A stretch of DNA of 64,000 nucleotides from positions 186,001-250,000 of the forward strand of contig NZ_CP128650.1 of NCBI RefSeq assembly GCF_030644225.1, written 5' to 3'. Positions within the stretch are counted from its first letter, which is position 1; each line of letters starts with the position of its first letter. Below are positions 57,692-64,000 of this stretch, in pieces. The position numbers were made by a program, and so were the translations under genes. The notes beneath the pieces are model-generated. The model had not been told where the DNA came from and made no database searches. It was given only the letters and a program-made list of their open reading frames with translations. This DNA is from Selenomonas dianae (lineage in GTDB: Bacteria > Bacillota > Negativicutes > Selenomonadales > Selenomonadaceae).

Positions 57692-57732
57692 AAAAACAGC
57701 GATTTGCACCAATAGGCAAATCGCTGTTTTTT
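57692..57732. terminator. Bidirectional terminator
   Basis: AAAAACAGCGATTTGC (57692) pairs with GCAAATCGCTGTTTTTT (57716), between the converging cyclase gene and the secreted-protein array. Confidence 0.9.
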
Positions 57733-57746
57733 GTGTGTGCAGGATG

Positions 57747-58616
57747 TTACTCCTCCTCGTACGACCAGCCGTACCACGAGGAGGCGAGGGCGGTGCGTGC
57801 ATCCTTGTTGAGTGCCTGCCAGTCGACGAAGTTGACGCGGCGGCCGCCGTCCATGTATCTCTGCCGGAACGCTTCGGCTTCTTTGCCGTAGGGGTTGAGC
57901 TCCTGATGCGTAGGGATGATCTTCATGGAGGTGTAGTGCGGCTCTACATCCTCGCCATAGACGCTCACAATCCCCTCCGAGCGTGTCCGTGTGCCGACGC
58001 CCATCACACCCGCATCGAGCCAGATCATCTGCCCCTCATGTTCGATGGCGTAGTGCTCCGCCGCACTTGTCATCCCATCGACGCGGGGCATGAGCTGCCG
58101 ATCGGCGTAGTAGATGTAGTGTCCGTCCGTCCTTTTCCCTCGGATGTGGAGACGCGTGAAGTCGGGGGCGTGCCCTTCCTCGTGTTGAAGTTCGAGCAGC
58201 GGCTCAAGCTTCGTTCGATCCGCGCTGATCTCATACGCACGGCTGTAGACGCGGCTCGGATAGTTGTCGCAGAGATCGGCGAGCTGCTTTTTCTGCTCCT
58301 CTGCGATGTCGCTGCCCGCAAAATACAGCGGATCGCGGTTCAGAAAATGCCATGTGATGAGCAGTTCGAGCCGTCCGTTGCGGTCAAGATCCGTGACGGC
58401 GGCGTAGAAGTACGCCATGCTGCGCTCCTGCATTCCGCTGCTGAGTATGCCGTTCCATGTGTGGTAGAGGTCGTTGATCTCCTCCTCGATGACGCCGGAT
58501 GCCGCCATGACATCGAGCTGCGCCTCGGCATCGGGCGCGGGCGCAAACGGCTCGGCTTCGGCGGGGGAGGCGGTGAGTGCGAGGGCGGCGACTGCCGTGC
58601 AAAAGAGTTTTTTCAT
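57747..58616 (-). CDS. Secreted paralogue 7 of the VTDLDxNGRLE array (type B)
   Basis: A 289-residue protein: signal peptide (KKLFCTAVAALALTASPAEA), a helix AEAQLDVMAASGVIEEEIND, then the array's central motif YFYAAVTDLDRNGRLELLIT near residue 80 and the end ALASSWYGWSYEEE. The D-x-D-x-N-G-x-x-E pattern fits an EF-hand-like calcium loop. The region EPHYTSMKIIPTHQELNPYG marks the B subtype. The start at 58616 follows GGGGTG. It is the last gene of the array, ends at a terminator, and its function is unknown. Confidence 0.75.
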   Translation of the reverse strand: MKKLFCTAVAALALTASPAEAEPFAPAPDAEAQLDVMAASGVIEEEINDLYHTWNGILSSGMQERSMAYFYAAVTDLDRNGRLELLITWHFLNRDPLYFAGSDIAEEQKKQLADLCDNYPSRVYSRAYEISADRTKLEPLLELQHEEGHAPDFTRLHIRGKRTDGHYIYYADRQLMPRVDGMTSAAEHYAIEHEGQMIWLDAGVMGVGTRTRSEGIVSVYGEDVEPHYTSMKIIPTHQELNPYGKEAEAFRQRYMDGGRRVNFVDWQALNKDARTALASSWYGWSYEEE

Positions 58617-58621
58617 GGCAT

Positions 58622-59488
58622 TCACCCCCTTGCCCCGCGCAATGCGCCGTAGGCGAATCCGCTCCACGAGGCGGAAAGCGCCTCGTGCGGGTTGCGATTG
58701 AGCTCGTCGCCGCTCACCCAGTGGATGGAGCTTGGCGGCAGGAGTGCATCGTCAAAGGTCTGATACAGATCGGTCTGCTGAAATTGCTGTCCACTCATAT
58801 TCGTATGGGCGGGATCGCCGTCAAAGACACTGGCGGAGACGTGGATTTTCCTACAGGTGGAGGGGCTGTCCACGTCCCGATAGCTGCCTTTTTCCACGGC
58901 GAGCAGCTGACAGCGCAGCGTTCCATGGTCGAGGGCGACGCGCTGATAGGACGCTGTATAGGTGTATGAAGGATCATTGTCCGTGAAGTAGTTGCCCCGG
59001 GAGACGGTCACGGTGCGGACATGATGCCAGCGCGTGCCGTGCTCGTCGATCTCGCTGAGGGGGTGGAGGTTCATCAGATCGGGCCAATCGTAGCCGTTCT
59101 CTGCGCGGAGGCGTTCGAGCCGTCCGTCCGCAGAGATCTCGTAGGCGGACAGGCTGACATCAATCGGGATATCCACAACACCCGCCGCATGGGGGCCGGA
59201 TATATCCATCAGCGTCATCGCATGGCGAAACAGTAGTTCAAGTCTGCCGTTGTGGTCGAGGTCGGTGACGGCGATGTGCGTCAGACGGCGGTTGAAGCGC
59301 ATGAGGTAGGGATGCGGTGTCTGCCCCTCATCCCAGCGCGCGACGAACTCATCCTTCCACAGCGGCTCTGCCTCCGCGATCATCTGCAGCTGTGCCTCGG
59401 GGGCTAACGCGGAGGCGGGGGCGGGCATGATGAGTGCGAGGGCGGCAAGCGTTGCAGCGGCGATTGTTTTTCGTAGGCGGTTCTTCAT
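58622..59488 (-). CDS. Secreted paralogue 6 of the array (type A)
   Basis: A 288-residue protein with signal peptide (LRKTIAAATLAALALIMPAP), EAQLQMIAEAEPLWKDEFVA, and the motif THIAVTDLDHNGRLELLFRH near residue 75. The end VSGDELNRNPHEALSASWSG then FAYGALRG is the A-type tail, preceded by FDGDPAHTNMSGQQF. An AAAGGAGAAG ribosome site precedes the ATG. It lies 5 bases from paralogue 7, so they share a transcript. Its function is unknown. Confidence 0.75.
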   Translation of the reverse strand: MKNRLRKTIAAATLAALALIMPAPASALAPEAQLQMIAEAEPLWKDEFVARWDEGQTPHPYLMRFNRRLTHIAVTDLDHNGRLELLFRHAMTLMDISGPHAAGVVDIPIDVSLSAYEISADGRLERLRAENGYDWPDLMNLHPLSEIDEHGTRWHHVRTVTVSRGNYFTDNDPSYTYTASYQRVALDHGTLRCQLLAVEKGSYRDVDSPSTCRKIHVSASVFDGDPAHTNMSGQQFQQTDLYQTFDDALLPPSSIHWVSGDELNRNPHEALSASWSGFAYGALRGARG

Positions 59489-59518
59489 CGGACTTCTCCT
59501 TTCATGCAGAACGGCGGC

Positions 59519-60424
59519 TCATCCGCGTCCCAGGTGAACCTCTTCGCCGTCGTGCGTCCATCCGTAGTACGAGTTGCCGAGGACGGTGCGCGGGTTCTGC
59601 TCGAGCTCGCGCCGCGGGAAGGCGTTTACGCGATGACCAGAGTTCGCCCAATCGTATTCCGGCGGCACATTCTGCGGGTCGATCTCTTCGCCGGTGGCGA
59701 CGATCTTCATCCGCGTGAAGATTGGCTCGACGTAGTTGCCGAAGGTGCTTGCCGTCCCGTCCGCGTGCCCGACCCATGTGACGGTCATGCGCCCGTCTCG
59801 GAGGAGGATGGTCTGCGTCTCGGAGGCAATCGCGCAGAGCGCTGCGCCGTCACGAATTTCAAGCTGCCCCCCCACAAGGTGGTCTGTTGTGACGTGGTAG
59901 AGACACCCCTCCTCTGTCACGCGCGGCGTGCAGGAGATGCCCGTGAAGTCGGGAAATCCGTCGCTCCCATAGTAGGGGAAGGGCTCCCCCGTCGCGCTGT
60001 CCACAATGGGAATCGGCTCCAAATGCGAGCGGTCTGCGCTGACCTCGTATGCCGAACTCCGGACATGGGACGGGAAAAAGCGGATGAGATCGCGGACGAC
60101 GTCTCTCTGCACCTCCGAGAGGCTTCTCCACGCATGATGGAGCAGATGTTCATTGTAATCATGCTGCGAGACGAGCAGTTCGAGCCGGCCGTTGCCGTCG
60201 AGGTCGGTGACGGCGACGAAGAAGTCGTATTTGTGGTCGCTCTGCGGCGTGTTTCGTGTGACGTGATAGTTTTCGATTTCCTTCCAGAGGGCGTCCGAGG
60301 CGGCGATCACGTCGAGCTGCGCCTCGGCGTCAGGGACGGCGGGCGCTGCGGCGGCGGGCACGGTGAGCGCGAGCGCACCGAGGGCGGTAAGCGCCGCGCA
60401 GAGGATGTTTCGGACAATGTTCAT
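59519..60424 (-). CDS. Secreted paralogue 5 of the array (type B)
   Basis: A 301-residue protein with signal peptide (ILCAALTALGALALTVPAAA), AEAQLDVIAASDALWKEIEN and the motif FFVAVTDLDGNGRLELLVSQ near residue 75. EPIFTRMKIVATGEEIDPQN and the end VLGNSYYGWTHDGEEVHLG place it in the B subtype, with N-S replacing the usual S-W before the tyrosine. It is 4 bases downstream of paralogue 4. Its function is unknown. Confidence 0.75.
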   Translation of the reverse strand: MNIVRNILCAALTALGALALTVPAAAAPAVPDAEAQLDVIAASDALWKEIENYHVTRNTPQSDHKYDFFVAVTDLDGNGRLELLVSQHDYNEHLLHHAWRSLSEVQRDVVRDLIRFFPSHVRSSAYEVSADRSHLEPIPIVDSATGEPFPYYGSDGFPDFTGISCTPRVTEEGCLYHVTTDHLVGGQLEIRDGAALCAIASETQTILLRDGRMTVTWVGHADGTASTFGNYVEPIFTRMKIVATGEEIDPQNVPPEYDWANSGHRVNAFPRRELEQNPRTVLGNSYYGWTHDGEEVHLGRG

Positions 60425-60428
60425 GATG

Positions 60429-61394
60429 CTACATCCTTGCTCCGCTCAGCTGCGGGGCGCTTCCCATGCCCATACCGGGCATTCCGCGCGTGTAGTTTAC
60501 TATGTCCTGCCGATGTGTCCAGTTGCACCACAGTTCGAGCAGTTTGTTGCGCTGCCCCCTGGCGATGGCTTCGCCCGCACAGACGGGCAGCGGCCCGCCC
60601 TCGTCGCGGCGGCGCAGCTCTTCGGGGACGCGGCGCGGGTCGATTGTTTCCCCGGTGGCACGAATCTCCATGGAGGTGAAATTCCGCTCGTAGGAATCGC
60701 GCCCGATGGCGACCGTTCCCTCGGACTCGGCTGTCCACGCGAGGTGCATGGTGTCGCCGGTGAGGCGCGCGGTCTGTGTCGCGAGCGAGATCGGGTAGCA
60801 CCACGGATCGCCCTCTGTCGGCTGCGGTGTAAGACAGGGCGTATAGACGTGATAGAGATAGCCGCCGGCATCTGTGCGCGGCTTGGTGTAGAAGTTGGTG
60901 AAGTCGGGGGCGATGCCGCTCTCGCCCGTGATGGTGAGCTCTTCGAGGCGCGTTCCGTCCGCACTGACTTCGTACGCCGCGCTCTCTACCGCGACGGGGT
61001 TCTCCGTACAGAGTGCGGCAAGCGCCGCGCGCGCCTTGTCGGAAAGCCCTTCGCCCGCATACACGAACGGTTCATAGCTCAGGGTGTGGCGGCTGATGAG
61101 GACTTCGAGCCTGCCGTTGTAGTCGAGGTCGGTGACGGCGACGTAGAACTCGTATCCGCCGTTTTTGTGTGCGCTGCGCCGACGCAGCTCCGTATCGAGG
61201 ATGCCGGACGATGTGATTACGTCGAGCTGCGCCCAAAGGGAGAGCGCGGCGGGGAGCGGTGCGCCGTCCAGGCGCTGCGGCTCGGGGAGTCCCGCAAGTC
61301 CTCGGGCGGGGTACTCGGCAAAGGCGGGCGCCGCCGTGAGGGTGAGCGCGGAGAGGGCGGCGCACGCGGTCTGTTTCAGGGAAGGTCTTTTCAT
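60429..61394 (-). CDS. Secreted paralogue 4 of the array (type B, longest)
   Basis: A 321-residue protein with signal peptide (KQTACAALSALTLTAAPAFA), LWAQLDVITSSGILDTELRR and the motif FYVAVTDLDYNGRLEVLISR near residue 90. ERNFTSMEIRATGETIDPRR is the B-type block. The tail is divergent (LLELWCNWTHRQDIVNYTRG) with an added Gly/Met-rich end. CCTCC (AGGAGG on the coding strand) lies 6 bases before the ATG. Its function is unknown. Confidence 0.75.
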   Translation of the reverse strand: MKRPSLKQTACAALSALTLTAAPAFAEYPARGLAGLPEPQRLDGAPLPAALSLWAQLDVITSSGILDTELRRRSAHKNGGYEFYVAVTDLDYNGRLEVLISRHTLSYEPFVYAGEGLSDKARAALAALCTENPVAVESAAYEVSADGTRLEELTITGESGIAPDFTNFYTKPRTDAGGYLYHVYTPCLTPQPTEGDPWCYPISLATQTARLTGDTMHLAWTAESEGTVAIGRDSYERNFTSMEIRATGETIDPRRVPEELRRRDEGGPLPVCAGEAIARGQRNKLLELWCNWTHRQDIVNYTRGMPGMGMGSAPQLSGARM

Positions 61395-61480
61395 GATATG
61401 CCTCCTTTCGGAATCATCGATAAAATGAAGGGGTTACGTCAAATGTTACGGACGACGCTCCTCCGTTATATTTATCCTTC

Positions 61481-62299
61481 CTATACGCTGTGGTAGGAAA
61501 AGGTGTACCACGAGGTCGTGAGCGCCTCGCGCGGATTCTTGAGAAGTTCCTCGCCCGTCATCCAGCAGATGCCGGAGGGCACCCAGTGATTCCGATTGAA
61601 GTCCAAGATAAAGCGCGTGGAGGAAAAGTCCTGACTGGGCATATCGCGGTGCGCAGGGTCGCCGTCGTAGATCTGCGAGGGCAGCCCGACGGTCCCGCCG
61701 TTGTAGGGGGGCTCGAGGCGTACGAGACTCCAGCTCTCGGCGAGCAGTTCGCACGTGAGTGTGCTGTCTTTGAGAGTGACGCGCTGATAGCGCTCGCTGC
61801 ACCGCATTTTGCCGTCTGCGTCGATGTGAAGCTGCTCCGTGCGGAGGTTGTACTGGCGTATGCCGTCCTTTACCATCGGGTGGAAGGAGTCCAGCGTGGT
61901 CAGATTCGGCGTGCCGCCGCTAAAATCTGCATCAGGAAGGCGGACGAGACTGCCGTCCGCGCCGATTTCGTAGGCGGACATGCCGAGTGCCGTCGGCATT
62001 TTTTGGAGGTATTCGGGGAGTGTATTCATGGATTCTGCGTCCCACATACCGTGACAAAACAGCAGCTCGAGCCGCCCGTTTCCGTCGAGGTCGGTGACGG
62101 CAAAGCGCGTCCGGGCAGGGTCAAATGACGTGCCGTCCTGCCGGTCGGTCTGCTCCGCAAGAGCATCGTCCCGCCAGAGTGCTTCGGCAGCGGCGATCGT
62201 CTCGATCTGTACGGCGGACGGGGGGGCAGCGGCGGCGGACGCCGCGCATGTGAGGGCGGCACAGGCGACGCTCAGTGTGCTTTTGAGCGGAATGTTCAT
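61481..62299 (-). CDS. Secreted paralogue 3 of the array (type A)
   Basis: A 272-residue protein with signal peptide (KSTLSVACAALTCAASAAAA), AVQIETIAAAEALWRDDALA and the motif TRFAVTDLDGNGRLELLFCH near residue 70. YDGDPAHRDMPSQDFSSTRF then CWMTGEELLKNPREALTTSW and YTFSYHSV is the A-type tail. It lies 18 bases downstream of paralogue 2. The 86 bases after its stop contain a fragment of the dispersed repeat. Its function is unknown. Confidence 0.75.
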   Translation of the reverse strand: MNIPLKSTLSVACAALTCAASAAAAPPSAVQIETIAAAEALWRDDALAEQTDRQDGTSFDPARTRFAVTDLDGNGRLELLFCHGMWDAESMNTLPEYLQKMPTALGMSAYEIGADGSLVRLPDADFSGGTPNLTTLDSFHPMVKDGIRQYNLRTEQLHIDADGKMRCSERYQRVTLKDSTLTCELLAESWSLVRLEPPYNGGTVGLPSQIYDGDPAHRDMPSQDFSSTRFILDFNRNHWVPSGICWMTGEELLKNPREALTTSWYTFSYHSV

Positions 62300-62317
62300 T
62301 GGATACTTCCTTCCGGG

Positions 62318-63196
62318 TTACCCCTTCCCGTCCATAACGCCGTAGACAAAGCCTGCCCACGAGGCGGCGAGGGCTTTCTGCGGATCGCGGTTCAGCTCAT
62401 CACCGCTCATCCAGTGCACAGCACTGGACGGCGTGTAGATCCGATAAAAGTCCTGATAAAACCCCGTCTGTGCAAAATCCGCAGGGCTCATCTCGCGATG
62501 GGCGGGATCGTCGTCGTAGATGCTGGCGGAGAGGGGAACCTCCTCGATGCGGTCGATGTCATAGACGTTGTAATAGCCGTTTTCCTCTGCGAGCAGTTCG
62601 CACGTGACGACGCCGTCTACGATGGCAATCTGCTGATAGGCGACGGTATAGCTATAGTGGCCGTGCTCGTCCTTTGTGATGGTTCGCGTGCAGATGTTGT
62701 ACGGACGCGTGCCGTTGGCGTTCACCTGATGGAGCGCATACAGCCCCGTGAGATCGGGTGCGCCGTAGCCGTTCTCCGTCTCGGGGAGGCGGGCAAGGCG
62801 ACCGTCCGTGCCGATCTCGTAGACTGCCATGGCGAGTGCTGTGGGGATGTCACGGAGGGGATACGGGGTAATGCCCTCTGCAACAGGCAGCATGGCGGCG
62901 TGTCGGAAGAGCAGTTCGAGACGTCCGTTGCCGTCGAGATCGGTGACGGCGAAATATGTGCGGGAGGGGGTGAAGGAAAGCAGATGCAGCTGTGCTATAT
63001 CGTCGTCGTCATACTGGGGCATGGCGAACTCATCCTTCCAGAGCTTTTCCGCCTTGGCGATGGTGTTCAGCTGTTTCTTTGCTGCCGCAGGCGAGGTGAT
63101 GTGCTGTGCGGTGGTGGAGACGGCAGAAGCGGATGCCGTGCCTGTGAGCATGAGCGCGGCAAGTGCCGCGAGGATGGTTTTTTTCAATCGCTTCAT
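62318..63196 (-). CDS. Secreted paralogue 2 of the array (type A)
   Basis: A 292-residue protein with signal peptide (LKKTILAALAALMLTGTASA), AKKQLNTIAKAEKLWKDEFA and the motif TYFAVTDLDGNGRLELLFRH near residue 90. YDDDPAHREMSPADFAQTGF then HWMSGDELNRDPQKALAASW and AGFVYGVMDG is the A-type tail. It is most similar to paralogues 3 and 6. AGAGGAGGTACACC precedes the ATG. Its function is unknown. Confidence 0.75.
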   Translation of the reverse strand: MKRLKKTILAALAALMLTGTASASAVSTTAQHITSPAAAKKQLNTIAKAEKLWKDEFAMPQYDDDDIAQLHLLSFTPSRTYFAVTDLDGNGRLELLFRHAAMLPVAEGITPYPLRDIPTALAMAVYEIGTDGRLARLPETENGYGAPDLTGLYALHQVNANGTRPYNICTRTITKDEHGHYSYTVAYQQIAIVDGVVTCELLAEENGYYNVYDIDRIEEVPLSASIYDDDPAHREMSPADFAQTGFYQDFYRIYTPSSAVHWMSGDELNRDPQKALAASWAGFVYGVMDGKG

Positions 63197-63213
63197 GGTG
63201 TACCTCCTCTGGG

Positions 63214-63268
63214 GAATTGCTGATAAAATAGATCTTCAGATTGGTGCAGAATATATCCGTGCGTCCTC
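63214..63268. repeat. Dispersed repeat, degenerate copy R4
   Basis: GCTGATAAAAT at 63219 and CAGATTGGTGCAGA at 63237, followed by ATCCGTGCGTCCT, match the order of pieces in 51141-51185 and 51121-51135. It lies between paralogues 1 and 2. A shorter piece, GGAATCATCGATAAAATGAA, is at about 61410. Confidence 0.5.
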
Positions 63269-64000
63269 AGCGCAGTCCATAGGAAAAACCGTACCACGAG
63301 GCGGCGAGGAGGGGGCGGACATTCGCGCGGAAGTCCGCCTTGCGGAAGTCCGCGCCGCTCATCCAACATACCGATCCGCACACCGCCGGTTTTTTATCAA
63401 AGGCTTCGTGAAACGACGACCCCTCAAAATTCGAGGGGGTGAGTTCCGTGTCGCCTACGCGCACGAGGCGGGGGATGGCTTCGGGCATACCTTCCTCATA
63501 GATGCCGAAGGAGCCTTCCTCTGTCGCATCCAGTCTGCAAAAGAGTGTATTGTCCGTGAGCCAGAGTGTCTGATAGAGGATGCGGTAGGGCTGCACCGGT
63601 GCGCCCCACTCTTTGGCGTTCTCGCGTACGAGTGTGTGGATGTGATAGAGACGTGCGCCTCCCATCGCCGCGCTGATCTCGTGGACATACTGGAGCTTCC
63701 TGAGGTCGGGCGCATCCGCTGTGACATCGCCGTTCAGGATGTCGATCTTCACGGGCGCAAGCCGTGTGCCGTCCTCCGTGACCTCATAGATGAACGCATG
63801 AACACCGATGGGGACGGCGGAGACATGCTCCATACCTTTGATAAAGCCGGCGGGTTTCTTCTGCATCCGTGCAGCGGAGACAATCTCCTTGGAGATGCGG
63901 CTTGTGCGGAAGATGACTTCGAGCCGCCCGTTCGCATCGAGATCGGTGACGGCGATGTCAAGGGTGGGGTAGTCATGCGTGGCAAAGCGCATATAGCGGC
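63267..64000 (-). CDS. Secreted paralogue 1 of the array (type A), N-terminus outside window
   Basis: At least 244 residues, frame open to the window edge. The motif LDIAVTDLDANGRLEVIFRT appears only about 17 residues from the edge, whereas other members have about 70 residues and a signal peptide before it, so the ATG at 63992 is probably internal. VCWMSGADFRKADFRANVRP then LLAASWYGFSYGLR is an A-type tail. It is the first member of the array seen here; more may lie beyond. Confidence 0.7.
   Translation of the reverse strand, partial: RYMRFATHDYPTLDIAVTDLDANGRLEVIFRTSRISKEIVSAARMQKKPAGFIKGMEHVSAVPIGVHAFIYEVTEDGTRLAPVKIDILNGDVTADAPDLRKLQYVHEISAAMGGARLYHIHTLVRENAKEWGAPVQPYRILYQTLWLTDNTLFCRLDATEEGSFGIYEEGMPEAIPRLVRVGDTELTPSNFEGSSFHEAFDKKPAVCGSVCWMSGADFRKADFRANVRPLLAASWYGFSYGLR

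Noticed and set aside
1-64000. tRNA, rRNA, CRISPR arrays, intact IS elements
   Set aside because: Looked for cloverleaf ends, evenly spaced repeats and transposase motifs on both strands; none was convincing. The prophage does not use a tRNA as target here.

Overview
The window looks like chromosome from a diderm Firmicute of the Selenomonas type (Negativicutes). It has lipopolysaccharide heptose and core genes and an outer-membrane beta-barrel protein of a Gram-negative cell, next to genes and a prophage with Firmicute (PBSX/Xkd-like) affinities. GC is high overall, with clear AT-rich patches at about 4680-6600, 13850-16800, 26850-27300 and 53180-54230. I see no tRNA, rRNA, CRISPR array or intact insertion sequence.

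Bases 1-10654 form a plus-strand lipopolysaccharide-core operon: two family-9 (heptosyl)transferases, rfaE1 kinase, hldD epimerase, gmhB phosphatase, a family-2 glycosyltransferase, an O-antigen-ligase-type membrane protein, a GT-B-like transferase and a VirK/YbjX protein. An AT-rich two-gene cassette (OLD/AriA-like ATPase plus a small protein with a nuclease-like EFK motif) is spliced into the operon just after gmhB. It is the best candidate here for an undescribed defence system. A tyrosine recombinase and ogt follow on the minus strand.

Bases about 12445-39545 are a prophage of about 27 kb, bounded by a short candidate att repeat and clusters of TTGTCTACA arm-type sites. It is visibly defective. 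The integrase has a frameshift. The terminase large subunit runs straight into a headless head-morphogenesis gene (portal lost). The first ~50 codons of a major capsid gene are fused to an unrelated C-terminus, and the sheath, tube and tape-measure genes are absent. What survives is the immunity region (CI-like repressor, ImmA protease, operators, Cro-like gene), an early region with Dam, Ssb and DUF1064 genes, baseplate and tail-fibre genes, lysis genes, and a dense set of accessory modules. These modules are a membrane-anchored Mrr-like nuclease, HigB with a HigA-ImmA fusion, HicAB, a CdiA-CT-like toxin domain on the head protein, and two small hydrophobic-peptide loci laid out like type I toxin-antitoxin systems.

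Bases 39600-43200 hold an RtcB RNA ligase, a WYL regulator, a VWA-domain protein and small membrane or acidic proteins. The prophage end falls in the rtcB promoter. Bases 43262-47708 encode an unusual three-gene sensor: a periplasmic-binding plus multi-TM protein, a HisKA_3-type kinase and a NarL-type regulator. It is divergent from a porin-like gene. Then come a secreted protein, a zinc-ribbon protein, a short dispersed repeat, an orphan peptide-type solute-binding lipoprotein, an AT-rich DUF4238 gene, class I fructose-bisphosphate aldolase, an unknown protein and a PAS-GGDEF diguanylate cyclase.

Bases 57747-64000 are a minus-strand tandem array of at least seven secreted paralogues. All share an EF-hand-like VTDLDxNGRLE motif and a C-terminal SW(Y/S)GF(S/A)Y motif, and their function is unknown. 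The last one runs off the window.
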